A stretch of DNA of 64,000 nt from VRUE01 sp963737575. Its GTDB lineage: Bacteria > Actinomycetota > Thermoleophilia > Solirubrobacterales > 70-9. The notes beneath the pieces were generated by a model. It was not told the origin of the DNA and ran no database searches. It worked only from the letters and a program-made list of their open reading frames with translations. The stretch is taken from contig CAVTTJ010000008.1 of assembly GCA_963737575.1 (NCBI GenBank), positions 62,001 through 126,000 on the forward strand, read 5' to 3'. Positions 50,801 to 58,796 of the stretch are shown one piece after another (the first letter of the stretch is position 1; each line of letters opens with the position of its first letter). The position numbers and the translations under genes were made by a program.

Positions 50801-52475
50801 CCTCTACTCGATCGAGGACCTGGCCGAGCTGATCGATGAGCTGAAGACCGTCAATCCCGACGTCCGCGTCTCGGTCAAGGTTCCCGTCGTGCCGAACATC
50901 GGCACGATCGGCCTCGGGATTGCGAAGGCGGGGGCCGACATCATCACCCTCTCGGGCTTCGAGGGCGGGACCGGCGCCGCCCGCCAGCACGCGCTGCGCC
51001 ACGTCGGCCTGCCATCGGACATCGGCACCCGCGCCGTGCACCGGGCGCTGATGGAGGCCGGGATTCGCAACCGGGTCGAGATCTGGGCCGACGGCGGCTA
51101 CCGTACGGGCCACGACATCGTCAAGCTCCACTGCCTCGGCGCCAACCGCGTCGGGTTCGGGACGCTGGCGATGGTCAGCCTCGGCTGCACGATCTGCCGC
51201 GGCTGCCAGCTCGACACCTGCCACGTCGGGATCGCGACCCAGATCGAGACCGTCGAGCAGGCCCAGCAGCACGGCCTGAAGAAGTTCACGCCGCAGGAGG
51301 TCGACCTCGCTGCCGAGAGCTGCGCCCGCTTCTTCTCGGCGATGGGCGAGGAGGTCAAGGAGGTCGTCGCCTCGCTCGGGTACGAGCGCGCCCAGGACCT
51401 GGTCGGCCGCTATGACCTGCTCGAGCAGGTCTCCCACCACGACCGGATCGACCTCGCCCCGCTGATCACCCCGCTGGAGGAGTTCCTCGACCTCGAGCCG
51501 ATCGACCTGCCGGTCGGCGCCGAGGTCGCCGATGAGCGTGCCGAGGCGGGCCTCGTCGTCGCCCGGCCGATCCGGATGGAGGCCAAGGAGGCCTCGAGCC
51601 AGATCGCCGCGCTCGCGCCCGAAGTCTGCTCCGGGCGCACCGTCACCTCCGAGTTCCCGCGGGCGACGGACGCCAACGACCGCGTCCTCGGGACAGAGCT
51701 CTCCGGCGCGATCTCCCGTGCCCGGATCTTCGAAGACGGGCCCGAGCCCGACGACGAGGTGCTCGCCAGCCTCAGCTTCAACGGCGGCTCGGTCGCCGGC
51801 CAGGGATTCGGCGCCTTCAACGCCTACGGCGTCTCGATCAGGGTCGAGGGCGGCGCCCAGGACGGCGTCGGCAAGACGATGCTCGGTGGGACCGTCTCGG
51901 TGCTGAAGGGCAAGGGCGCAAAGGGCCGGCGGCTGAACGGGTCGGTCGGCAAGTCCTTCGCCTACGGCGCCCAGCGCGGCCGCCTCTTCGTCCAGGGCTC
52001 GGCCGACTCGCGCTTCTGCATCCGCCTCTCCGGGGCCGACGTCGTCCTCGCCGGCGAGCCCGAGGGCGAAATCGACGACGGTCGCGGCTGCCTCGTCGAT
52101 CGCGCCAACGCCAAGGGCTTCGCCTTCGAGTACATGACGTCAGGCCGCGCAGTCGTCCTCGGCGACATCGGCCCGTGGGCCTGTGCCGGGATGACCGGCG
52201 GCCGCGTCTACGTCCGCCAGAACGCCTTCGGGATCGATCGCGACGCGATCGAGCGGCGGCTCGGCGAGGGCGCCAAAGTCGAGCTCAAGGGCATCGACGC
52301 CGACGGCCTGCTCGACATCGACGACCTCCTCTCCCACTACGCCGAGGAGCTCCGGGCGACCGGCCAGGACGAGGAGGCCGCTCGGATCATGGGGCTCGCC
52401 GCGGACGCCGCCAGCAATTTCCTGATGGTGGTCCCTCACAGGGTTCAGGCCGACCCGAGCATCTCGACCGAGTAG
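47808..52475 (+). CDS. gltB: Glutamate synthase large subunit
   Basis: 1555 residues from ATG 47808. A class II amidotransferase domain begins at Cys37 (DKDACAIYASVR) after a propeptide; GCFGHNRYSTNTWPSF and GHNGEINTIEQLRQE line the glutamine site. The central and FMN-binding barrel domains follow (SSMSFGSQSEPAFRAYAEAA, GFEGGTGAARQHALRHVG), with a 3Fe-4S cluster in CTICRGCQLDTCHVG. The C-terminal beta-helix is GQGFGAFNAYGVSIRVEGGA. It makes two glutamates from glutamine and 2-oxoglutarate. The small subunit gltD is not in the window, which is unusual as they are generally adjacent. Confidence 0.97.
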   Translation: MSGTQSPKSKGGGFRYSPEQAYRPRVSPPSVEDKDACAIYASVRKDATPSHDPIRKAIPALQKMLHRAGNVDGEGDGCGLLMDIPRKLWAEEVRSGGHDPSLTLDDAFAVAHVFVERTSDLQRVQHDARELLGRGGFRILAERIGVVDSTALGPTAREEEPHFWQISGLVADASHRDRVLFDLLCELEARLGVHVPSFSATTCVYKVMGAPKVLAAYYPDLGDERFETIGCFGHNRYSTNTWPSFKRVQPFSVLGHNGEINTIEQLRQEARMLGVPIPPGNSDSQDLNRTIETLVSRDGLSLAEAMEMVVPPIVEEIRGLPEELHSFYMYLHQAMGPFAQGPVALIARHTDECVFSADALGLRPLWQVETGDDFVFSSEPGVVAVGEMVGEPKPLAPGEKALVEIDRERKRSLLWPHDEMLRMVRERWLKRNGVEEVGPYARALETGGPLEGGEVPGYSDAGPEEPVKVSDRVLAGFGWQRDDVKLVQQMASNGAEPIGSLGYDGPLAALSPERQNLADYFKETVAVVTNPAIDREREVEHFSTRAVFGRRPSLAAADEDTATIETSLPMILGGHHEMAPLSDKTYREVARQHRTYLLEDLWEEFRGRAGAVDISLLESETTKGAIERIKQEAVKKVRDGAELLVLTDRTVYDAERRYLDPHLATSAIDQALKQFKVEPGEENLRRRCGIVLRAASIRNVHDVMLALGLGANGVCPYTMVEVICVEDYETDIGNLCSALTKGIEKVISTIGIHEVRGYARQFSSIGIRPELAEIFQTEAFAASEGGGTGFADLDEDTNERARILSEDDDAKPAKTFRFYPKVYKAAIATANGSGTYAEYSEKVRDLESQSPISMRHIMGLKGDRDPVDPAGVDAGVGHHDYPVVISSMSFGSQSEPAFRAYAEAAKSINILCVNGEGGEIRDMYGQYRKWRGQQVASGRFGVSAEMINSSYVAEIKIGQGAKPGEGGHLPGKKVSEKVAAARNAAPGTDLISPSNNHDLYSIEDLAELIDELKTVNPDVRVSVKVPVVPNIGTIGLGIAKAGADIITLSGFEGGTGAARQHALRHVGLPSDIGTRAVHRALMEAGIRNRVEIWADGGYRTGHDIVKLHCLGANRVGFGTLAMVSLGCTICRGCQLDTCHVGIATQIETVEQAQQHGLKKFTPQEVDLAAESCARFFSAMGEEVKEVVASLGYERAQDLVGRYDLLEQVSHHDRIDLAPLITPLEEFLDLEPIDLPVGAEVADERAEAGLVVARPIRMEAKEASSQIAALAPEVCSGRTVTSEFPRATDANDRVLGTELSGAISRARIFEDGPEPDDEVLASLSFNGGSVAGQGFGAFNAYGVSIRVEGGAQDGVGKTMLGGTVSVLKGKGAKGRRLNGSVGKSFAYGAQRGRLFVQGSADSRFCIRLSGADVVLAGEPEGEIDDGRGCLVDRANAKGFAFEYMTSGRAVVLGDIGPWACAGMTGGRVYVRQNAFGIDRDAIERRLGEGAKVELKGIDADGLLDIDDLLSHYAEELRATGQDEEAARIMGLAADAASNFLMVVPHRVQADPSISTE

Positions 52476-52485
52476 GGGCGTCCCT

Positions 52486-52616
52486 CGCGGGAACCCGCGT
52501 CGAATCGCGCGCAGGGTCAAGACGGGCGGGCACTCCCTCCCCGGAACCCGCGTCGACGGCGGGGCCAGGGCGCTTGAGTCAGCGGCTCACAAGTTCCTGG
52601 GAGGGAATACCCGCCC
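52486..52616. repeat. Inverted and direct repeats after gltB
   Basis: CGCGGGAACCCGCG (52486-52499) is a palindrome. GGAACCCGCGTCGA recurs at 52490 and 52543. GGGCGGGCACTCCCTCCC (52524-52541) pairs with GGGAGGGAATACCCGCCC (52599-52616) at 16 of 18 positions, forming a long stem-loop. It may terminate gltB transcription. Confidence 0.55.
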
Positions 52617-52713
52617 CTCTGACCGGCGGCCGTCGCGTCGTCTGGTCAGGTGGATGGGTCGATCGGATCGGGTCAATTGACTGGAGGGTGGGGAGTCCGT
52701 ACCGTCCGGTTCG

Positions 52714-53358
52714 ATGAAATCCAGGCGTCCCAGCCACGCGACGGTCGTGGCCTATCTGGCCCTCTTTGTCGCGCTGGGCGGGACCGCGATCGCGGCCTCG
52801 ACGCTGGGCAGGAACACGGTCGGGCCCAGGCAGCTGAGGAAAAACGCCGTCACGACCGCGAAAATCAAGGACCAGGCGATCACCGCGGCCAAGATCAGGG
52901 CGGGAACGCTGACCGGCGCTCAGGTCAACCCCTCGAGCCTGGGGACGGTCCCGGCCGCACAGACCGCCAACTCCCTCGCTCCACCGGAAGACTGGCACGT
53001 CGTCGGGGCCTCCGGCGAGCCCAAGTTCGAAGAAAAATGGAAAAACGAGGGACCTCCGCTGCTGAGCGTCGCCTTCTTCAAGGATGACGAGGGCGTCGTC
53101 CACCTGAGAGGGGTTGCAACGAACGGGAAAAACGGTCTCGTCTTCAAGTTGCCTCCCGGATTTCGTCCGGCCGACGAACGCGTCCTCGAACTTCCGGCGG
53201 CCTGCCTCGGCGGCAACTGCGGACCTGGCCCCGACACCCGAATCTATATCTGGGGCGTCGACGTCGGGTCCCCCAACCTCACCGGGGCGGTCGTCCTGCC
53301 GGAAGGAGCGAGCAACAGCATCAGCTTCGACGGCATCACCTTCCGCGCCGAAGGCTGA
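52714..53358 (+). CDS. Secreted decapeptide-repeat family protein
   Basis: 214 residues from ATG 52714. ATVVAYLALFVALGGTAIAA is the signal/anchor helix, then repeats GPRQLRKNAVT, TAKIKDQAIT, AAKIRAGTLT and GAQVNPSSLG, and a C-terminal beta domain (~90-214) with VHLRGVATNGKNGLVFKLPP and the ending ISFDGITFRAEG. The C-terminal type matches the frameshifted copy at 28299-28936, so the two come from one subfamily. It is probably surface exposed. It is followed by a hairpin pair. Confidence 0.82.
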   Translation: MKSRRPSHATVVAYLALFVALGGTAIAASTLGRNTVGPRQLRKNAVTTAKIKDQAITAAKIRAGTLTGAQVNPSSLGTVPAAQTANSLAPPEDWHVVGASGEPKFEEKWKNEGPPLLSVAFFKDDEGVVHLRGVATNGKNGLVFKLPPGFRPADERVLELPAACLGGNCGPGPDTRIYIWGVDVGSPNLTGAVVLPEGASNSISFDGITFRAEG

Positions 53359-53385
53359 TCCCGCCCCCCGGTCGCCGTTCCTCGG

Positions 53386-53431
53386 CGTGATCGCCATTTC
53401 GTCCCAACGGGCGGCCGAAATGGCGATCACG
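53386..53431. repeat. Dispersed hairpin repeat, copy 4
   Basis: CGTGATCGCCATTTC (53386-53400) and GAAATGGCGATCACG (53417-53431) are perfect 15-bp arms with a 16-nt loop. Copy 5 follows 16 nt later. Confidence 0.85.
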
Positions 53432-53447
53432 GTTGCGTGGACCAGGG

Positions 53448-53492
53448 CGTGATCGCCATTTCATCCCAGGGGTGGCAGAAATGGCGATCACG
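53448..53492. repeat. Dispersed hairpin repeat, copy 5
   Basis: The same 15-bp arms as copy 4, at 53448-53462 and 53478-53492, with a different 15-nt loop (atcccaggggtggca) resembling that of copy 1. The pair separates the decapeptide gene from the coiled-coil gene. Confidence 0.85.
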
Positions 53493-53560
53493 GGGGGAGG
53501 AGGGGGAAATTGCGCTATTTGCGGGTTCCGGCCTGTGCTGGACGTACGATGCTGGGCGTG

Positions 53561-54007
53561 ATGGCCGATCGGGACCCGCGCAGCCCCGGCAACTCGGGAA
53601 CTCCCGGGGAGCCGATACCGCTCTCCGAATCGCCGGCGATATCGGAGGCGGCGGAGCGGGCGCGCGAACGCCTGCACGAGGAGATCGAGCGGGTTCGCGT
53701 CGGGGTCGAGGAGATGATGGCCGAGCAGGGGGGAGGCGATGACGCCGCCCTGCGCCGCGAGCTCGAGTCGATTCGCGCTGAGACGCGCGACTACGTCAAG
53801 CGCAGGGTGCGCAAGAGCGAGAAGCGCCTCGAGAAGTCGATCGACCGGGTCGAGCGGCGGACGCGCAAGCTCGAGCATCGCCTCGACGCCGCCGAGCAGG
53901 ATCGCCTCTACGCGGAATGGCGGATCCACACCAACACCGAGGCGATGCTCGATGGCCTGCTGCGCGAGGTGCGGGCGATCGCCGACCTCTTCGCCCGGAC
54001 CCGCTAG
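53561..54007 (+). CDS. Coiled-coil hypothetical protein
   Basis: 148 residues if started at ATG 53561; ATG 53549 and GTG 53558 are alternatives. The first ~25 residues are flexible and Pro/Ser-rich. The rest is a continuous coiled coil with strong heptads (ERARERLHEEIERVRVGVEE, AETRDYVKRRVRKSEKRLEK, DRVERRTRKLEHRLDAAEQD) and an acidic-basic balance. No membrane segment. It may be a cytoskeletal or regulatory scaffold; I recognise no family. It converges with the FHA gene. Confidence 0.75.
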   Translation: MADRDPRSPGNSGTPGEPIPLSESPAISEAAERARERLHEEIERVRVGVEEMMAEQGGGDDAALRRELESIRAETRDYVKRRVRKSEKRLEKSIDRVERRTRKLEHRLDAAEQDRLYAEWRIHTNTEAMLDGLLREVRAIADLFARTR

Positions 54008-54019
54008 CGCCCGGTGCGC

Positions 54020-54643
54020 TCAGGCCTCGAGGGCGAACAGCTGGTAGCGGCCGATCCGGAGCTCGTCGCCGTCCTCGAGCTTGCCCCACTCGATCTCGTC
54101 GCCGTTGACGAAGACACCGTTGAGGCTGCGGTCGTCGAGCACGCGCAGCGTCGTGTCCGGTTCGGAGATGATCAGCGCGTGGCGCCGCGAGACGCTGGGG
54201 TGGTCGAGACGGATGTCGGCGGCGACGCTGCGGCCGATCCGGGTCCAGCCCTCCTCGATCCGGAAGATCCGGATCGTGTCCTCGCTGCGGGCGACGAGGA
54301 AGCGCCCCTCGCCGGGCAGGGCCGTGCGCGCTTCCTCCAACCAGCCCGACGGAAGCTCCTGCGCCGGCGCCGGCAATTCCAGCGTCGTCGTGCCGTGGTC
54401 CTGCATCGGCTCGAAGATCGAGTCACGGCGGAAGACGGAACCACGACAACGTGCACAATGGGGCAGCGGATCGTCCTCCTGAAGGCACAACTGGGTTCCG
54501 CACTTGAGGCAAAAGAATGTTCCGGCGCCGGGCATCACCCCTGTCGAAAGGCTCTCGGACGTCCTTCTGGCGGTGCTGAAGATGGACTCCTCCTTCGCGG
54601 CGGGCTTGCGTTTGATCGTACCGGGCCTCCGGCCCGCTTGCAT
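54020..54643 (-). CDS. Zinc-ribbon and FHA domain protein
   Basis: 207 residues from ATG 54643; starts at 54538 or 54535 would remove a basic leader. The N-terminal zinc ribbon uses CLKCGTQLC and HCARCRGSV. The C-terminal FHA domain (~120-205) has IGRSVAADIRLDHPSVSRRH, then DDRSLNGVFVNGDEIEWGKL and LRIGRYQLFAL, with the Gly-Arg, Ser and Asn-Gly residues of phosphothreonine binding. It is a likely reader of Ser/Thr kinase signalling, common in Actinobacteria, though no kinase gene is in view. It is divergent from the SRPBCC gene. Confidence 0.88.
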   Translation of the reverse strand: MQAGRRPGTIKRKPAAKEESIFSTARRTSESLSTGVMPGAGTFFCLKCGTQLCLQEDDPLPHCARCRGSVFRRDSIFEPMQDHGTTTLELPAPAQELPSGWLEEARTALPGEGRFLVARSEDTIRIFRIEEGWTRIGRSVAADIRLDHPSVSRRHALIISEPDTTLRVLDDRSLNGVFVNGDEIEWGKLEDGDELRIGRYQLFALEA

Positions 54644-54725
54644 AGAATCGCCGTTCCATGAGTGCGGAGCGAGCAAGCATGCACACCGGTTCCCTGCGCC
54701 GCGAGCGAAGCACGAAGGTCCATAG

Positions 54726-55244
54726 ATGGGTCCCGTAAGCGCCGCGGTCGAGATCGACGTCCCCCGCAGGCTCGCGTTCGACGAGCTCCGCGACCTCAGC
54801 CGCCGCCCCTCATTCACCGATCACTTCATTTCCGATCTGCGTCTGACGCGGATCGACCCGGTCGGCCTCGGCGCCGGGGCCCGCTTCCGCTTTGAGACGT
54901 TCCCGCGCCACCTCTGGATGGACACGACGATCACCGAACTCGAGGAGCCGCAGCGGATCGTCGAGCACGGCCGCGGTGGCCGGGTGAACCGCATCCCCTC
55001 GACGACCGTCTGGGAGCTGCTCGAGGGCCCCGGGTCGTTGATCACGGTCCGCGTCTCCTTCTGGACCGAGCCCTCGAACCCGCTCGACCGGGCGATCGAC
55101 TCCGTCGGGTTGGCCTCGGTCTGGCTCGAGCGCGGCTGGCGCGAGGCGGTGTCTCGGCTCCGCGACAACCTCGAGTCCGCCGGTGGTGAGACGGGGCCCG
55201 TCGCGGTCGCCGGCGGCAATGCCCACGCCACCGGCATTCCCTGA
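54726..55244 (+). CDS. SRPBCC family protein
   Basis: 172 residues from ATG 54726. A START-like fold: PVSAAVEIDVPRRLAFDELR, FISDLRLTRIDPVGLGAGAR, TITELEEPQRIVEHGRGGRV, and a C-terminal helix (ERGWREAVSRLRDNLESAG). It probably binds a hydrophobic ligand such as a polyketide or lipid. No signal peptide. It lies between a regulatory FHA gene (divergent) and a lipoprotein gene (30 nt downstream). The upstream gap again carries a purine-rich leader. Confidence 0.82.
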   Translation: MGPVSAAVEIDVPRRLAFDELRDLSRRPSFTDHFISDLRLTRIDPVGLGAGARFRFETFPRHLWMDTTITELEEPQRIVEHGRGGRVNRIPSTTVWELLEGPGSLITVRVSFWTEPSNPLDRAIDSVGLASVWLERGWREAVSRLRDNLESAGGETGPVAVAGGNAHATGIP

Positions 55245-55273
55245 TCCGGTCTATATAGACTCACGCACCGCTG

Positions 55274-55825
55274 ATGGCCCGCCTCCGCAAGCTCCTGCTG
55301 CCGCTGAGCGCCGCGATCCTCCTCGTCGCGGTCACCGCCGCCCTGTCGGCCTGCAGCGACACGGACAGCAGCGACACGAGCGTGGTCGAGGGTCAGTCGG
55401 TCACCCTCGGCGAGCTCCAGTACACCGTCGTCTTCTCGCGCTTCCTCAACCCCAACGACAGCGAGGACTCGGCCTACCTGGTCGGCCAGCCTCCGCCGAA
55501 GAAGGAAGCGACCTACTTCGGGGTCTTCTTCGTGGTCCAGAACGAAAGCGAAGAAGACCAGACTCTCGCCGACTCGTTCACGATCACCGATTCCGAGGAC
55601 CAGACCTACGAAGCGCTCGATAGCGAAAGCCTCTACGCGCTGCCGATCGGCGGCGAAGTCGAAAGCCAGGAACAGATCCCGGTCCTCGACTCGACCCCCC
55701 AGCAGGGCCCGATCGAGGGCTCGGTAGTCCTCTTCGAACTGCCGGCGGCGGCCTCCGAGAACCGGCCGCTGACGCTCGAAATCCCTGGTCCCGGCGGCCC
55801 GGCTGAAGTCAAGCTCGACCTCTAG
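55274..55825 (+). CDS. Lipoprotein with DUF4352-like domain
   Basis: 183 residues from ATG 55274. Signal with lipobox LSAC (LLPLSAAILLVAVTAALSAC), so it is anchored to the outer face of the membrane by a diacylglyceryl-Cys. The mature part (YFGVFFVVQNESEEDQTLAD, FTITDSEDQTYEALDSESLY) resembles the DUF4352 beta-sandwich. GAA is favoured over GAG. The stop and that of the PBP gene form the palindrome CTCTAGCTAGAG. No enzymatic function is seen. Confidence 0.8.
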   Translation: MARLRKLLLPLSAAILLVAVTAALSACSDTDSSDTSVVEGQSVTLGELQYTVVFSRFLNPNDSEDSAYLVGQPPPKKEATYFGVFFVVQNESEEDQTLADSFTITDSEDQTYEALDSESLYALPIGGEVESQEQIPVLDSTPQQGPIEGSVVLFELPAAASENRPLTLEIPGPGGPAEVKLDL

Positions 55826-57559
55826 CTAGAGGCCGGCCGAGAGGATTTCCGAGGCGGCCGGCGCGGCCACTTCGCCGCCCGCCGCTTCGGCTTCGATCAG
55901 CAGCACGCCGACGACCAGCTTTGGGGCTTCGGCCGGCGCGAAGGCCGCGAACCAGGCGTCCTTGATCTGTTCCGGTTCGGGGGAGCTCTCCTGCCCTGGC
56001 TTCGGCCCGAGCTCGGCGGTCCCGGTCTTCCCGGCGACCTGGCCCTCCGGGATCGCTCCGGCGTACCCGGTCCCTTCGGTGACGACCCCGATCATCAGTT
56101 CGGTCAGCTCGTCGGCGATCTTCTTCGACATCACCCGGACCGGCTTCTTCTCCGGGCGCAGCTTCTTGTTCAGGACCAGCGATGTCGGCTCGAGCACGCC
56201 GTCGTTGGCGATCGCCTGGGCGATGCTCGCCATCATCAGCGGCGTCGCCAGCACTTCCCCCTGGCCGATCGCGGTCACCCCGAGGTCGACTTCTTCGCCG
56301 ATTTCGGTCGGGATCGTCGGTTCTTCCGGTTCGATTTCTTCGAGGACTTCGGTCCTGTAGAGGCTTGGCGGCGAGTTGAACCCGAACCGTTCCGCGGCGG
56401 CGACGAAGGCGTCGTTGCCGATCTTCGGCCCGAGCGGGGCGAAATCGGCGTTGCAGGACTCGGCGAACGCTTCCCTGAAGGTGCCGCCGCAGTACTCGCC
56501 ATTGGCGTTGCTGATGAAGCGGCCGCCGACGTTGGCGCCATTGGTGATTTCGAAGTTGTCGTCAAGCGATACGACGCCCTTCTGCAGAGCGGCGATCGTC
56601 GTCAGCATCTTGAACGTCGAACCGGGAGGTTGAGGGGCGGAGAAGGCCTGGCCGGCGAGCGCCCGGATGTCGCCGCTGTCGGGGTCGAGCGCCGCAACCC
56701 CGCCGGCGCGCCCGGAGAGCGCCGTGACCGCGGCCTGCTGGAGATCGGGATCGATCGTGGTCTTCACCGGGGTCCCCGGCTTCGGCGCCGCCCTGGCGAT
56801 CACCCGGGCCGAGCCGCCGTTGTCGGCGACGGCGAGAAGGGTGCCCCCGGGGCGGCCGGCGAGGCGGGCGTTGAACGCCTGCTCGACCCCGCTGATCCCG
56901 ACCGGGGTCCCCGGTGGGAAACCGCGCCTGGCGAGGTCCGCGAGTTCGTCTTCTTCCGCCATCCCGATTTCCCCGGTGACGTCGATCATCGCGCTGCCGA
57001 GCGGATGTTCGCGGGCCTCGGCGGGCCCTTCGGCCAGCGGTTCCCCGTCGGCCGCGAGGATCGGGGCCCGCGGGGCCAGTTCGATCCTGCTCTCGAGGTG
57101 CTCGCCCCTGTGCAGCCCGGGGAAGACCAGGCTCGGGTCCCAGGCGATGCCACCGTCCTCGTAGGGGACCTCGAGATCCTCTTCGACGGTTCCGAAGGCG
57201 ACGGTCCGGGCCGTTATCGGGACCGGGACGAGCTCCGCGGAGCCCTGCTTCGAGGCATTGTCCGGGTCCTCTCCGCTGAGCGCCCGCAGCGTCGCCGTCT
57301 CGGCCGCTTCGCGGTACGCCTTGGAGAATTCAGCCGCCGAGACCCGCCCGCGGGCTTCTTCGTTCAGCTCGCGGTACATCGATTTGAAGTCCTTGTGCTC
57401 CCAGGCCTCGACGAAACTCCTCGCGGCATCCTTCGCCGGAGAGCCAGGGACACCCGAGATCGCGCCGAGGACGAAGGCGATGACGGCGACGACTGAGAGC
57501 GGGACCATTCGGGTGACCAGACGGCGGCGCCGCGCCACCTCGGGCGAGAGGTTGTTCAC
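55826..57559 (-). CDS. Class B penicillin-binding protein with NTF2-like N-terminal domain
   Basis: 577 residues from GTG 57559. One N-terminal transmembrane helix (MVPLSVVAVIAFVLGAISGV), an NTF2/MecA-like domain (~45-115, FVEAWEHKDFKSMYRELNEE), a PBP dimerisation domain, and a transpeptidase domain with the active-site Ser in PPGSTFKM (SxxK), SCN (SxN) and GKTGTAE (KTG). It cross-links peptidoglycan outside the membrane; the MecA-like domain is seen in monofunctional class B PBPs. It is probably involved in septal or cell elongation synthesis. All three catalytic motifs are intact. Confidence 0.93.
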   Translation of the reverse strand: MNNLSPEVARRRRLVTRMVPLSVVAVIAFVLGAISGVPGSPAKDAARSFVEAWEHKDFKSMYRELNEEARGRVSAAEFSKAYREAAETATLRALSGEDPDNASKQGSAELVPVPITARTVAFGTVEEDLEVPYEDGGIAWDPSLVFPGLHRGEHLESRIELAPRAPILAADGEPLAEGPAEAREHPLGSAMIDVTGEIGMAEEDELADLARRGFPPGTPVGISGVEQAFNARLAGRPGGTLLAVADNGGSARVIARAAPKPGTPVKTTIDPDLQQAAVTALSGRAGGVAALDPDSGDIRALAGQAFSAPQPPGSTFKMLTTIAALQKGVVSLDDNFEITNGANVGGRFISNANGEYCGGTFREAFAESCNADFAPLGPKIGNDAFVAAAERFGFNSPPSLYRTEVLEEIEPEEPTIPTEIGEEVDLGVTAIGQGEVLATPLMMASIAQAIANDGVLEPTSLVLNKKLRPEKKPVRVMSKKIADELTELMIGVVTEGTGYAGAIPEGQVAGKTGTAELGPKPGQESSPEPEQIKDAWFAAFAPAEAPKLVVGVLLIEAEAAGGEVAAPAASEILSAGL

Positions 57560-57587
57560 TGTGCGGGGAATTTACTTCTTGGCCCAG

Positions 57588-58730
57588 CTAGCCAACGCAG
57601 GGGCCGGTGTCGACCGGCGATGAGGCTTCGCCGAGGGCGGCGCGCACGATCTCGTTGGGGATCGCGAAGCCCCCGGCCGGCGCCGAGGTCGTCGAGGCGA
57701 ACACGGTCGCCATCACCCGGCCGGCGGTATCGACCACCGGGCCCCCGGAGTTCCCGCTGTGCACGCTGCCGCGCAGGTAGGTGAGGCGCCGCTGGATCGG
57801 GCCGCGGCCGTAGGAGTCGTCGCTGAGCAGTGTCCTGGTGTCGCCGAGCCGGACCGGCGTCGCCGTGAAGGGGCCGTTTTCGGGATAGCCGAGCAGGGCG
57901 CCGGCGGTGCCCCGCCTGGTTTCTGGGGCGATCTCCAGTGGCGGAACAGGGGCTTCGATCCGAAGGATCGCGAGGTCGTTGCCGGGGTCGTAGTGGACCG
58001 GCGTCGCACCGAGCGAGGCGCCGGCCTCGGTAGTCACGGTGGTGTCGTCCTCGCCGGCGACGACGTGGGCGTTCGTGACGACGAGGTCGGGCGCCGCGAC
58101 CCACCCCGAGCCCTCGACACCGAGCCCGCACGCCGTTCCCAGGACCCGCACGACCGAGCGCCTTGCCTCGATCACGTCCGGATCGCCGACGACCGCCGGG
58201 TCGGGGCGGGCGACGGGCCCGGTCGGGCCGGCGACGGTCGGCGCCGGGTCGACCCGGCTGAGGGCGTTCAAAACCGGGCCGGAGGGGGGCAGGAGGTCGT
58301 TGAGCTTGCGGAGGATCGCCGAGCGCTGAACGTCGTCGCGCAACTGGGCGGTTCCCGGAGCGTGGAGGGCGGCGGCGCCGAACACCCAGGCCAGTCCGAG
58401 CGCCACGGCGACGATCAGCGCCGCGCCGCCGATGCCGTCGAGCGCGGTCAGGGCGCGGCCGCGGATCAGGCGCTCGCGCAGGCCGAGGGCGATGCCCTCG
58501 AGGGCGACCGCGACCACCGCCCCGACCATCAGCGCCCCGATCGCGGCGAAAAGCGGCGAATAGGGGGACGCCGAGCCCCCGCTCAGCAGCAGCGGCCCGA
58601 GCCTGCTGCCGGCGAAGGCGCCACCGAGGAACCCGGCGAGGGTGAGGGCACCGACGATCAGCCCCTGGCGGTAGCCCCAGATCCCCATCGCCGCCGCGAA
58701 GGCGACGATGCCCCAGTCGAGCGCTGTCAT
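57588..58730 (-). CDS. MarP-like membrane serine protease (CvpA and trypsin-like domains)
   Basis: 380 residues from ATG 58730. Four hydrophobic helices with a CvpA-like pattern (WGIVAFAAAMGIWGYRQGLI, LTLAGFLGGAFAG, ALMVGAVVAVALEGIALGL, IGGAALIVAVALGLAW) precede a linker and a trypsin-like domain: His in TNAHVVAGED, Asp in GNDLAIL, Ser in GNSGGPV. It matches the MarP (Rv3671c) plan, in which the protease faces outside and protects against acid and oxidative stress. It is 28 nt upstream of the PBP gene on the same strand, so both may be expressed together. Confidence 0.92.
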   Translation of the reverse strand: MTALDWGIVAFAAAMGIWGYRQGLIVGALTLAGFLGGAFAGSRLGPLLLSGGSASPYSPLFAAIGALMVGAVVAVALEGIALGLRERLIRGRALTALDGIGGAALIVAVALGLAWVFGAAALHAPGTAQLRDDVQRSAILRKLNDLLPPSGPVLNALSRVDPAPTVAGPTGPVARPDPAVVGDPDVIEARRSVVRVLGTACGLGVEGSGWVAAPDLVVTNAHVVAGEDDTTVTTEAGASLGATPVHYDPGNDLAILRIEAPVPPLEIAPETRRGTAGALLGYPENGPFTATPVRLGDTRTLLSDDSYGRGPIQRRLTYLRGSVHSGNSGGPVVDTAGRVMATVFASTTSAPAGGFAIPNEIVRAALGEASSPVDTGPCVG

Positions 58731-58796
58731 GGCTGAATCCAACCAGGCGCGCCGCCCGCCAAGCCCGTCACTTACGTTGAGTAAGCTGGAACTCGA

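Noticed and set aside
47823..51440. 1205-residue minus-strand open frame
   Set aside because: Antisense of gltB; low complexity, Asp/Val/Ala/Arg-rich, no motif.
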